Assembly (NCBI GenBank): GCA_964350245.1
Contig: CAYGJC010000002.1
Coordinates: 1 to 64,000, forward strand
Length of the DNA: 64,000 nt
Source of the DNA: JAJACP01 sp964350245
GTDB taxonomy: Bacteria > Chlamydiota > Chlamydiia > Chlamydiales > JAAKFR01
Direction: 5' to 3'
The first letter of the stretch is position 1; each line of letters starts with the position of its first letter. Positions 42,005-50,017 of this stretch are shown one piece after another. The position numbers and the translations under genes are program-made. Under the pieces are notes generated by a model. It saw only the letters and a program-made list of their open reading frames with translations. It was not told the DNA's origin and did not search any database.

Positions 42005-42740
42005 TCTCACTCTCTCTTCTCCTGCGAAGGTCAACCTTTTCCTTCGTATTCTAGGCAAGCGTCGTGATGGTTTTCACGAGCTTGCCTCTCTTTTTTATAC
42101 AATCGATCTTGCTGACACCATAACCTTTGCTCTTTCAAAGGAGGATGTTCTTACCTGTACCGATTCCTCGATTGGACCCAACCTAGTCACAAGTGCGGTT
42201 GAGCTTTTTCGTAGGAAGAGTGGACTGAACTTCTCTGTTTCTATCCATTTAGAGAAAAAAATTCCTATTCAAGCGGGCTTAGGTGGAGGAAGTAGTAATG
42301 CTGCCACTACTTTAAAGGGGCTCAATACGCTTTTAGGGTCCCCTATTTCCCTGTCTGATCTACAATTATGGTCTGCTGAGCTAGGCTCAGATGTCCCATT
42401 CTTTTTTTCCTCAGGAGCCGCTTACTGTACGGGAAGAGGGGAGATTGTACGGGATTTGCCGGGCTATCGCTTAGACCGGCCGCTTGAGATTTACAAGCCA
42501 GAAGGAGGGCTTTCCACCCCAAGGGTGTACCAAGCACTCAATCTAGAGAAGTGTGCAAAAGAAGATCCAGAAGCACTTCTTGAGAGTTTTTTTTCCGGAA
42601 AGCCTATTTTCCACAACGACTTGGAGGCACCCGCCTTTCGATTAAAGCCCTCTCTCAAAGAGTTCAAGGAGCTTTCAGGAGGGACTATGAGCGGCTCAGG
42701 TACCGCCTTTTTTACTTGCCGTCCGCATCGACCGTTTTAG
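41979..42740 (+). CDS. ispE: 4-diphosphocytidyl-2-C-methyl-D-erythritol kinase, short C-terminus
   Basis: A 253-residue GHMP kinase starting at TTG 41979 within rplI. SPAKVNLFLRILGKRRDGFHE, the ATP loop IPIQAGLGGGSSNAA and LGSDVPFF are clear, and GTMSGSGTAFF supplies motif 3. It phosphorylates CDP-methylerythritol in the non-mevalonate isoprenoid path. IspE proteins usually continue 25-40 residues past motif 3; this one stops after CRPHRPF, 29 bases into the convergent polyproline gene, so the end looks replaced. The essential motifs remain, so it may still work. Confidence 0.9.
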   Translation: MPKKRLPSSLTLSSPAKVNLFLRILGKRRDGFHELASLFYTIDLADTITFALSKEDVLTCTDSSIGPNLVTSAVELFRRKSGLNFSVSIHLEKKIPIQAGLGGGSSNAATTLKGLNTLLGSPISLSDLQLWSAELGSDVPFFFSSGAAYCTGRGEIVRDLPGYRLDRPLEIYKPEGGLSTPRVYQALNLEKCAKEDPEALLESFFSGKPIFHNDLEAPAFRLKPSLKEFKELSGGTMSGSGTAFFTCRPHRPF

Positions 42741-44193
42741 GCGTATTGCCCTGACCAAGCTGCATTTGAATCGGTTGAGGAACAGAGAGAAAAAACTCTC
42801 GATACATTTTAGACAAGGGAGCCTGTTCTTCCAGTGCAGCTAGTCTTTCTTGGGCAGGAGACTGGATAGCGGGTTCTTCGTCTTTAACCTTTGTTCCTCT
42901 ACCTAACTTTTCTAGCACACTTCTCCAGCTATCACGAAGATTTGTTTTTTTAGCATACACGGCAGCGAGCTGGTCAAATGGAACCTCGCCATCTGTTTTC
43001 GTATGCCGCTTGTCTATTTGACCCTTTAAAGCATCAACTTCGTTTTCGAGTTGTTTATTATCGCGTTCAAGCTGGCGTACTTCTTCTTGAGAACGCTCAA
43101 TTTCGTGTCCCAAAGTCAACTGGACGGGCATAAATGCATTTTGCGCTTTAAGAAAGGCGATATCGCCTTCAGAGAGTTGCGCCAGATAGGTTGCATATTC
43201 AGCGTCTGATACAAATGTGATCGGTTGACCAGCCTTTCCCTGCTGAACTGTATACAGAGTGAAGGGTTGGTTATTGGCATTTGCAGCTTGCATCTTTCCG
43301 ATGCGCTCTTCCAACACTCTAACTCTTTCTTGCCCCTGTCTTAACTGTAGCTGCTTCCCTTCGAGTTTTTCTATATCAGCAGCATGTGCTTTCAGCTCTT
43401 TTTCGACTCTTTCTAGCGTGTGCTGAAGACCATCCTGTTTTCTTTCAGTCACCTTCTCGGTTTTGAGTCCTTTTTTTACTTCGACCTGGTAGGGTGTACC
43501 ATAGAGGTAAGTATCGATCGCAGACTGATACGCTTTTCTCTCGGCATCCGTTAGTTGTGAAAGTTTCCCCATATCATGCCCAGCTTGCACTTGAGGGCGT
43601 GCAGGTTCATCAGATAACCTCCCTAGTTTGTCGGCCTCTTCAGTGAGCTTTCGATGGGCAAAGGTAGCTGTGGGCTTTGCTGATCCCGATCCTGGAGGAG
43701 GGGGTGGAGCTCCCATCGGAGGAGGTGGAGGAGGAGCGCCGCCGGCTTTTGGCGGTGGAGGAGGTGGAGCTTGTTCTGCTCTCTCTAGGGTCCGTGGTTG
43801 CGGTGGTTGCGTTGCGGCTTGAAACTCTTTCTTTGCCTGGGGGCGAGTAGGTTTTACAGTCTTTACACTCTTAATCGCACCTTCTACAAGACCTAACTTC
43901 CGGATTCCCTCTAGCTGACGTCCTCGTCCCCATAGAACAAATCGCCCTGCTAGACTTTTTTCTCTTTTTTGTAGAGCTTGAGTCAATTGTGTTGTATCGA
44001 GTTTGTTCGTTTCAACAAACTCAACGATCTTGTCCTTGAGATCTGCAAGATCGGTAACCGCACCTTCTTCTGCAAGCTTTTTAGCTTGTGCAGCGGTCAC
44101 ATTCTTAAATTCCTTATTGTGGAATACAACGCGGTGACCTCTTTGCTCAAGACCCCCAACAATGGCGTTAAATTGATCAATAGGCTTGGACAT
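42712..44193 (-). CDS. formin FH1-like polyproline and coiled-coil protein, candidate secreted effector
   Basis: A 493-residue protein of no recognised family. Residues 1-130 are a helical, charged region. Residues 143-167 hold three polyproline runs (six, six and five Pro) separated by KAGGA and MGA, as in formin FH1 or WASP profilin-binding regions. Residues about 255-305 and 360-405 are coiled coil (KELKAHAADIEKLEGKQ, VRQLERDNKQLENEVDALKG). There is no signal peptide or membrane segment and no convincing WH2 motif. Chlamydial TarP also joins a Pro-rich part to actin binding, which makes an actin-directed role a reasonable guess. It is absent, from memory, after ispE in Chlamydia. Confidence 0.8.
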   Translation of the reverse strand: MSKPIDQFNAIVGGLEQRGHRVVFHNKEFKNVTAAQAKKLAEEGAVTDLADLKDKIVEFVETNKLDTTQLTQALQKREKSLAGRFVLWGRGRQLEGIRKLGLVEGAIKSVKTVKPTRPQAKKEFQAATQPPQPRTLERAEQAPPPPPPKAGGAPPPPPPMGAPPPPPGSGSAKPTATFAHRKLTEEADKLGRLSDEPARPQVQAGHDMGKLSQLTDAERKAYQSAIDTYLYGTPYQVEVKKGLKTEKVTERKQDGLQHTLERVEKELKAHAADIEKLEGKQLQLRQGQERVRVLEERIGKMQAANANNQPFTLYTVQQGKAGQPITFVSDAEYATYLAQLSEGDIAFLKAQNAFMPVQLTLGHEIERSQEEVRQLERDNKQLENEVDALKGQIDKRHTKTDGEVPFDQLAAVYAKKTNLRDSWRSVLEKLGRGTKVKDEEPAIQSPAQERLAALEEQAPLSKMYREFFLSVPQPIQMQLGQGNTPKTVDADGK

Positions 44194-44199
44194 AAATAA

Positions 44200-44249
44200 A
44201 CCCTAATTAACTATATTTATTATTTTAACAAATATTAACTAATTAGGGT
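44200..44249 (-). promoter_or_regulatory. AT-rich stem that may cover the ribosome binding site of the polyproline gene
   Basis: On the minus strand ACCCTAATTA (44249-44240) and TAATTAGGGT (44209-44200) are perfectly complementary over 10 bases, with a 30-base AT-rich loop. The AGGG of the second arm is the only Shine-Dalgarno-like sequence, 7 bases before the ATG at 44193. Confidence 0.55.
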
Positions 44250-44266
44250 ATTATAATTGTAAGTAA

Positions 44267-44482
44267 TTAATATTCAGCGTTTTTGACGCTGCTGATCACA
44301 TGCGTTAGATCTCCATGGTAAAAGTCACCTACCCCATCTGTAATTGATTGAGCTAGAGTACTTTTTGCATTCCATGCCTGGTTTGATGTGAGAGTGGCGA
44401 GTGCAACCGTGGGGGCTCCACGCTCTGCATTCGCTAACTGAGAGTGCGCCGGATAGATCCCGACATTTGTTTCTATTTTCAT
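44267..44482 (-). CDS. small unknown protein with strong ribosome binding site
   Basis: A 71-residue protein starting MKIETNVGIYPAHSQLANAE. GAAGGAGGTGAGGT directly precedes the ATG, one of the strongest ribosome binding sites in the window, so the gene is probably well translated. Composition is Ala/Thr/Ser-rich in the middle (GAPTVALATLTSNQAW). The segment faintly resembles RebB/killing-trait proteins but the order of elements differs, so I do not assign it. It lies upstream of, and on the same strand as, the polyproline gene and may share its transcript. Confidence 0.6.
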   Translation of the reverse strand: MKIETNVGIYPAHSQLANAERGAPTVALATLTSNQAWNAKSTLAQSITDGVGDFYHGDLTHVISSVKNAEY

Positions 44483-44565
44483 ACCTCACCTCCTTCAAAA
44501 CCGGTTTATAGAATTCAAGCTTTTCTGTCGAATTATTATCACGCTTTTTGTTATCTTCTTGTCTT

Positions 44566-45543
44566 ATGAAACTATTCAAAGATAAATACATTGTCGTCAC
44601 GGGAGGCGCCGGTTTCATCGGGTCTGGTGTGATTAAAATTCTTAATGATCAAGGCTTTAATAATATTGTTGTTGTCGACAATCTCGGTCACACCGACAAG
44701 TGGAAAAACTTAGTCGGAAAAACGTTTTTAGACTGCATCCATAAAGATTCTCTTTTTGACTGGCTAGTTGGACGGGAGCGGGATATCGAAGCCTTCATTC
44801 ATTTGGGTGCCTGCTCCAGTACAGTGGAAACAGATGCGAACTATCTGCTTGAAAATAACTATCGCTACTCTGTTCGCTTGGCAGAATACGCGCTTTCGCA
44901 TGACCACCGTTTTATTTATGCTTCTTCTGCCGCAACTTATGGTGACGGGAGTTGGGGTTTCTCAGATGACCATGAAAGGCTTGAACAGTATCATCCGCTG
45001 AATATGTACGGCTACTCCAAACATCTCTTTGATCTTTGGTTAAAAGGACAAAATTTGTTGGATAAGGTGGTTGGTCTCAAGTATTTTAATGTATATGGTC
45101 CCAATGAGTTTCATAAAGGACGGATGGCCTCTGTTATTTTAACCATGGTGCCCGATGCACTCAAAACCGGCAAGATCCGCCTCTTTAAATCGTCTGAGCC
45201 GGAAAAGTATCAAGATGGCGATCAGGTGCGCGACTTTATCTATGTTAAGGATGCAGCGGCGATGACGGTGCAGTTTTTGACCAACGATGAAATGGGAATA
45301 TTTAATGTGGGTTCTGGGAAACCGGAGACGTGGAATGCACTGGCACAAGGTGTGATTCAGGGATTGGAAAAATCCATTTCGATTGAGTATATTCCGATGC
45401 CGGAAGACTTGCTTGGCAAATACCAAAATTACACGTGCGCAGATGTGCAAAAATCGGCACATCTGCTGAAGCCTGCGTTCTCTTTGGAGGCGGCAGTGAA
45501 AGATTATGTCCAAAATTATGTGGTTCCGGGCCGGTATTGGTAA
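44566..45543 (+). CDS. hldD: ADP-L-glycero-D-manno-heptose 6-epimerase
   Basis: A 325-residue short-chain dehydrogenase-type epimerase from ATG 44566. NADP-binding TGGAGFIGSG at about residue 12, ACSSTVETDANYLLENN and SSAATYG around the catalytic Ser, and YGYSKHLFD with the Tyr-x3-Lys pair are all those of HldD/RfaD. It converts ADP-D-glycero- to ADP-L-glycero-manno-heptose for lipopolysaccharide core. Its TAA overlaps the start of the heptose kinase. Confidence 0.94.
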   Translation: MKLFKDKYIVVTGGAGFIGSGVIKILNDQGFNNIVVVDNLGHTDKWKNLVGKTFLDCIHKDSLFDWLVGRERDIEAFIHLGACSSTVETDANYLLENNYRYSVRLAEYALSHDHRFIYASSAATYGDGSWGFSDDHERLEQYHPLNMYGYSKHLFDLWLKGQNLLDKVVGLKYFNVYGPNEFHKGRMASVILTMVPDALKTGKIRLFKSSEPEKYQDGDQVRDFIYVKDAAAMTVQFLTNDEMGIFNVGSGKPETWNALAQGVIQGLEKSISIEYIPMPEDLLGKYQNYTCADVQKSAHLLKPAFSLEAAVKDYVQNYVVPGRYW

Positions 45544-46496
45544 TGTTTGAGAAAAAACGCATTTTGGTTGTCGGCGATGTGATGCTCGATGTCTACACGA
45601 TGGGAGAGGTGCACCGTATCTCTCCTGAGGCTCCGGTGCCCGTCTTACGTGTGAAAGAAGAGAGTCGGCAGCCAGGTGGGGCAGGGAATGCCATCTTAAA
45701 TCTGGTCTCTTTGGGGATGGAAGTGGTGGCTCTTGGACGGATTGGTGCTGATGGGGCGGGCTCTCATTTTCTTGAGGCGCTTGAGCAAGAGGGCGTAGAC
45801 ACCTCTGCTATGGTAGAAGACTCCTCTTTTCAGACTCCTGTCAAAAATCGGATGATTGCTTCTGGGCAGCAAATCGTCCGGATCGACCATGAGACACCCT
45901 CTATTCTCTCTGCTGCTCTTGAAAAACAGATCTGTGCCACTTTTCCGACCCTTTTGAAGGGTGTAGATATTGTCGCGATTTCTGATTATGCCAAGGGCTT
46001 TTTAACACCCTCTCTTCTCAAAGAGCTGATCACACAAGCGCGTGAGTTGCGGGTGCCTGTGATTGTGGATCCGAAGGGGCGGGATTTTTTCCGCTACCGC
46101 GGCTCTTCTTTGCTCAAACCCAACCTCTCTGAGGCAATTGCCGCAGCCGGTCTCGGTATGGAGGCCACTCTAGACGATGTAGCACGCCAAATCCTACAAG
46201 AGGTGGCTGTTGAGACGTTGATGATTACCCGCGCCAAAGAGGGGATTTCTATTTATAGCCGCCACGATTGTGTGCGTCACGATTTTCCGGCTCAAGTGCA
46301 CGAGATCAAAGATGTCACGGGAGCTGGAGACACTGTTTTAGCTGTGATCACAGCAGCTCTTGCCAATCAGCTCCCTCTAGATGAGGCTGCTAAACTCGCT
46401 AATCTTGCAGCCGGCATTGCTATCGAACGGATTGGGTGTGCCCGGGTTTCTAGCGATGATTTAGTTTCACGTCAGCATCAAAGTGCTCAAGCCTAA
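45543..46496 (+). CDS. hldA: D-glycero-beta-D-manno-heptose-7-phosphate kinase (kinase-only form)
   Basis: A 317-residue PfkB-fold protein: VVGDVMLDVYTMGEVHRISP at the start, QPGGAGNA, the heptose kinase DYAKGFL and VDPKGRDFFRY, and the catalytic DVTGAGDT near residue 257. It equals the N-terminal half of E. coli HldE; the C-terminal nucleotidyltransferase domain is absent, so a separate HldC-type enzyme must be elsewhere. Coupled to hldD (TAATG). The end overlaps mgtE by 30 bases. Confidence 0.92.
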   Translation: MFEKKRILVVGDVMLDVYTMGEVHRISPEAPVPVLRVKEESRQPGGAGNAILNLVSLGMEVVALGRIGADGAGSHFLEALEQEGVDTSAMVEDSSFQTPVKNRMIASGQQIVRIDHETPSILSAALEKQICATFPTLLKGVDIVAISDYAKGFLTPSLLKELITQARELRVPVIVDPKGRDFFRYRGSSLLKPNLSEAIAAAGLGMEATLDDVARQILQEVAVETLMITRAKEGISIYSRHDCVRHDFPAQVHEIKDVTGAGDTVLAVITAALANQLPLDEAAKLANLAAGIAIERIGCARVSSDDLVSRQHQSAQA

Positions 46497-47483
46497 ATAA
46501 ATCGTGATAGTGATCACATCGGCCATCATTAAGACAACAGGTCCTGCAGCGACCTTTGGATCCAGATGAAGGGCATGGAGCAAAATGGGGAAGATCGCAC
46601 CGAAAAGAGCTGCTGCTACCATGGCTCCAATGACTGAGATGCCAATAGATAAAATAGGAAGCAGATCAATACTCCAGGCAAAGTAGAAGAAGCAGACAAT
46701 AATCGCGCTTGTGCAGCCGAGTAGGAAGCTCGATTTACTTTCCACTACAATGCGGCGCCACACTTGCCTCCAATGCACTTTGCGAATGTGTAAGAAACGG
46801 AGACTCAATGTCATCGATTGAATCCCAATCGATTCACCTAAGCCTAATACAAGCGGAATGAAAAAAGCTAAGAGAACCACTTCCACAAGTGGGGCTTGAA
46901 GAAATTCGGAGATCACCGCGCAGACAAGTCCCCCCACAAGATTGCAGAGAAGCCAAGGCATTCTAAGGCGGTATTCATGCCATGGAGAGGCTTGTTTCCT
47001 CTGCTCGATAGAAAACCCAATAAACTGGAAGATGTCCTCTTTTAGATTTTTATAATGAACCTTTGTGACCTCTTCTTTAGGGTCTTGGGCATGGGGAAGG
47101 ATTTCTAATACGCCAACAAGCTGTTTCTCTTTATTGACAACAGGAACAACAAGAATCTGGTTATTGGCAAGCAGCTTTAACCCTTTTTCCAGTGAGTCCT
47201 CTTCACAGACAGATAAGATATCTGTATCAATGAGATCGATAAGGGGTGTTTTCGGCGAGTTGTAGAGAAGATCGGGGAGATTTAAGAGACCAACGAGTTT
47301 ATTTTCTTTATCTGTGACATAGAGGTATTCGACCTTTTTTTCGATCTTTTTTGATTGTAGAGCGCTCAATACCTCCTCGACTGTCTGGGTAATGGTGAAG
47401 ATATAGGGGTAGGGATCCGTAAAGGCACGGATTTCACTATCCAGATCGCGCTGACTAATTCTTTTGGTCGTGTCAATTCTCAC
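46467..47483 (-). CDS. mgtE: MgtE-type Mg2+ transporter lacking most of the N-terminal domain
   Basis: A 338-residue protein with two CBS repeats (about residues 25-130; VEYLYVTDKENKLVGLLNL, ILVVPVVNKEKQLVGVLEI) and five hydrophobic segments. The pore end DPKVAAGPVVLMMADVITIT matches the MgtE signature with its Mg2+-selecting Asp. MgtE is usually about 450 residues with a helical N-domain that helps sense Mg2+; that domain is missing here. A longer upstream start is not available: only 50 bases separate it from the divergent antiporter. Confidence 0.86.
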   Translation of the reverse strand: MRIDTTKRISQRDLDSEIRAFTDPYPYIFTITQTVEEVLSALQSKKIEKKVEYLYVTDKENKLVGLLNLPDLLYNSPKTPLIDLIDTDILSVCEEDSLEKGLKLLANNQILVVPVVNKEKQLVGVLEILPHAQDPKEEVTKVHYKNLKEDIFQFIGFSIEQRKQASPWHEYRLRMPWLLCNLVGGLVCAVISEFLQAPLVEVVLLAFFIPLVLGLGESIGIQSMTLSLRFLHIRKVHWRQVWRRIVVESKSSFLLGCTSAIIVCFFYFAWSIDLLPILSIGISVIGAMVAAALFGAIFPILLHALHLDPKVAAGPVVLMMADVITITIYLGLSTLMLT

Positions 47484-47532
47484 GTCCTTGTTTTATAGAA
47501 TTTTCTTTTAATTCAAAAGCGTTTATCAACAG

Positions 47533-48648
47533 ATGTTAATGCGACTGGTCTATATCTTCAGCGGTTGCCTGATTCTGGGCATGGTCATCTCTCAGCTCTT
47601 CGATTTAACGGAGTGGCGCGGCTCACTCACATTTGTAGCGGATGTGATGCTGGCTTATATCATGATGGAAGTAGGGCTTGAATTTGTCTTAGATAAGCAA
47701 AATTGGCGCTCTTACTTCAAAGATTATTTCATCGCCGCGGCTACAGCTACCCTCCCTTGGCTCTTCTGCACGCTTTACTTCCTTATCTACTTTAAAGAAA
47801 ACTCCTGGCAGGAGATCTTACTCATTGCTCGTTTTGCTGCCCCGACCTCATCGGGGATTCTTTTTACCATGCTCGCAGCTGCCGGACTGGGAATGACCTG
47901 GCTCTTTCGGAAGGTGGAAATTCTGGCAATCTTAGATGATGTCGACACGATTATTCTCTTGATTCCTCTTCAGTTTTTATTAGGAGGGCCACGCTATGCT
48001 TTATTGAGTGTAGTCGGGATGGTTGTGGTCTTAATTTTCATGGCCTGGAAGTATCTACACAGGCTGCGTTTTCCAGCGGGTCGCTTATGGCTTCTAGGTT
48101 ATAGTTTAGCCATGACAGCCCTTTTGAGGTGGCTTCATCTTCAGCTTGAAGTGGAACTGGAGATTTTACTTCCCGCTTTTGTTCTGGGATGTGTGCTCTA
48201 CAACCCTCACGACCCACGCAGGCGCAAGGTGCATCTGCATGAGCACGCCTTTATTGAAGCCGAAGAGCGCCCTTTGATGTTTCTTGACCGGGGAATTAAG
48301 GTGGCTTTTATGCTCTGTGTGGGTCTGCTGCTACCAAAATTTCCCTTCCATGCTTTCAATCCCTGGATCACGCTTTTGCACGTTTTGTTGATCACCATTC
48401 TCTCTAATTTAGGAAAATGTTTTCCCATCTTCTGTTATAAAAACGAGGCGAGTCTACGGGAAAGAGTGGCTGTGAGTGTGGGGATGTTTCCAAGAGGTGA
48501 GGTAGGCGCAGGGATTTTGGTTTTAGCCATTGAGCATGGCGTGACCGGTTACGCCACGACTGTTGCCGGATTGAGCCTGGCGCTGAATCTCATTTTGACA
48601 GGCCTCTTTATCACCATTGTGATCCGTTTAGTCCGGAGGCCTGCATGA
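47533..48648 (+). CDS. CPA2-like cation/proton antiporter
   Basis: A 371-residue membrane protein with about 11 hydrophobic segments. The first half has EVGLEFVLDKQNW and ARFAAPTSSGILF; the second has the conserved LDRGIKVAFMLCVGLLLP and GMFPRGEVGAGILVLA segments typical of Kef/NhaA-like CPA2 exchangers. Probably exchanges Na+ or K+ for H+. The stop overlaps the next antiporter start (ATGA), so the two are translated together. Confidence 0.8.
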   Translation: MLMRLVYIFSGCLILGMVISQLFDLTEWRGSLTFVADVMLAYIMMEVGLEFVLDKQNWRSYFKDYFIAAATATLPWLFCTLYFLIYFKENSWQEILLIARFAAPTSSGILFTMLAAAGLGMTWLFRKVEILAILDDVDTIILLIPLQFLLGGPRYALLSVVGMVVVLIFMAWKYLHRLRFPAGRLWLLGYSLAMTALLRWLHLQLEVELEILLPAFVLGCVLYNPHDPRRRKVHLHEHAFIEAEERPLMFLDRGIKVAFMLCVGLLLPKFPFHAFNPWITLLHVLLITILSNLGKCFPIFCYKNEASLRERVAVSVGMFPRGEVGAGILVLAIEHGVTGYATTVAGLSLALNLILTGLFITIVIRLVRRPA

Positions 48649-49952
48649 ACTTCCAGATCTTAACGACTCTCATCTTTGCCCTTGCCATTATCCATACTTT
48701 TTTAACGCCCACCATTTACACCTACTCCCAAAAATTGGCCACTAGAAAAAGGCTCTATCCCCGGCGGTGGCGGCACTATCACTTTTTATCCGAGATTTTT
48801 TACCTTCTCAGTGAGGTAGAGGTTGTATTTGGGATCTGGCTCATCCCTTTGCTCATCACCTTTACCCTTATTCGGGGTTGGGATACCACCATTGAGTATG
48901 TCAATAGCCGCTCATACACACATGCTCTGTATATCACTGTCATCCTTGTTGTGATCGGTTCGCGCCCTATCATCACCTTTGCAGAAACGATTTTGGAAAG
49001 AGCCGCTCGCCTGGGCAAAGACACACCTGACGCTTGGTGGTGGACCATTTTAACCATAGGGCCGCTTCTGGGAGCGCTCCTTAAAGAGCCCGCTGCTATG
49101 GCACTCTCGGCGATTTTGCTCAGCAAAAAATTCTATCCCTATTACCCCAGCCGACGCTTTCAGTACGCCACTTTGGGTCTTCTTTTTGCCAACATCTCAG
49201 TGGGAGGCATGCTCACGTCTTTCTCTTCCCGGGCGCTTTTCATTGTGGCCGACAGATGGGACTGGACCTGGACCTATATGCTCACCCGCTTTGGGTGGAA
49301 AGTCGTCCTGGGCATGCTTCTCTCCACAGGTCTCTACTATCTGCTTTTCCGAAAAGAATTTCGAAAAGAGCGTTTTCCGCAAAAGTTACCTGCTTTAGAA
49401 AAAGAAGAGGCCGAAAATCCAACGCCCGCTTGGATTACCCTTGTTCACCTGATCTTCGTCACTTTGATTGTCATTACAGGTGAGACAGCGCCCCTATTCT
49501 TAGGCGTGTTTTTCCTCTTTTTAGGTTTTTGGAAGGCCACCCCTTTTTACCAAACTCCACTCCATCTGCGGGCGGCCATCCTTGTCGGCTTCTTTTTTGC
49601 CAGCTTGATTATTCATGGGGAGCTACAAGGGTGGTGGATCATTCCGCTGATGCAGAACCTCAATCATTTTGGGGCGATGATGGTGAGTTTTGTGCTCTCG
49701 GCCTTTATTGATAATGCTGTGGTGAGTTACATCACGCTGGAGATTCCGCACTTCGATGATCTCAAGCACTACCTAGTGCTTGCCGGAGCGATGTCAGCGG
49801 GGGCACTGACTGTGATTGCTAATGCGCCCAATCCAGTGGGCCACACAATCTTAAGGCCCTCTTTTCAGGGTAAGATTGCGTATTTCCCGCTTTTTTTGGG
49901 GGCGCTTGCTCCTGCTTTAATCTACCTATCTCTTTTTTGGTTTTTCCAATAA
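48645..49952 (+). CDS. putative Na+/H+ antiporter (PF07399-type)
   Basis: A 435-residue membrane protein with about 11 hydrophobic segments. LLSEVEVVFGIWLIPLL, EPAAMALSAILLSKKFY, FANISVGGMLTSFSSRA and the end NAPNPVGHTILRPSF are features I associate with the putative Na+/H+ antiporter family found in Chlamydiae and marine bacteria. It is coupled to the preceding CPA2-like gene, which suggests joint control of ion balance. Function is inferred from family. Confidence 0.78.
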   Translation: MNFQILTTLIFALAIIHTFLTPTIYTYSQKLATRKRLYPRRWRHYHFLSEIFYLLSEVEVVFGIWLIPLLITFTLIRGWDTTIEYVNSRSYTHALYITVILVVIGSRPIITFAETILERAARLGKDTPDAWWWTILTIGPLLGALLKEPAAMALSAILLSKKFYPYYPSRRFQYATLGLLFANISVGGMLTSFSSRALFIVADRWDWTWTYMLTRFGWKVVLGMLLSTGLYYLLFRKEFRKERFPQKLPALEKEEAENPTPAWITLVHLIFVTLIVITGETAPLFLGVFFLFLGFWKATPFYQTPLHLRAAILVGFFFASLIIHGELQGWWIIPLMQNLNHFGAMMVSFVLSAFIDNAVVSYITLEIPHFDDLKHYLVLAGAMSAGALTVIANAPNPVGHTILRPSFQGKIAYFPLFLGALAPALIYLSLFWFFQ

Positions 49953-49986
49953 AAAACCCAAGCTCCACTAGAGGGAACTTGGGTTT
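49953..49986 (-). terminator. terminator of the coiled-coil repeat gene
   Basis: On the minus strand AAACCCAAG (49986-49978) pairs with CTTGGGTTT (49962-49954) followed by TTT, about 30 bases after the stop of the repeat protein. On the plus strand the same stem follows the antiporter but lacks a clear T-run. Confidence 0.75.
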
Positions 49987-50017
49987 GTGAGAGCGTGATC
50001 AATCTTACGAAGATCTA

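Noticed and set aside
43628..43822. Gly-rich open frame on the plus strand
   Set aside because: It is the complement of the polyproline codons, not an independent gene.
42712..44193. WH2 actin-binding motif in the polyproline protein
   Set aside because: LEGIRKLGLVEGAIKSV near residue 94 is only loosely like LxxIRxGxxLKK and lacks the LKKV core.
44267..44482. RebB/killing-trait assignment for the 71-residue protein
   Set aside because: Only a short GAPxxALxxL stretch is similar and the order of segments differs from RebB.
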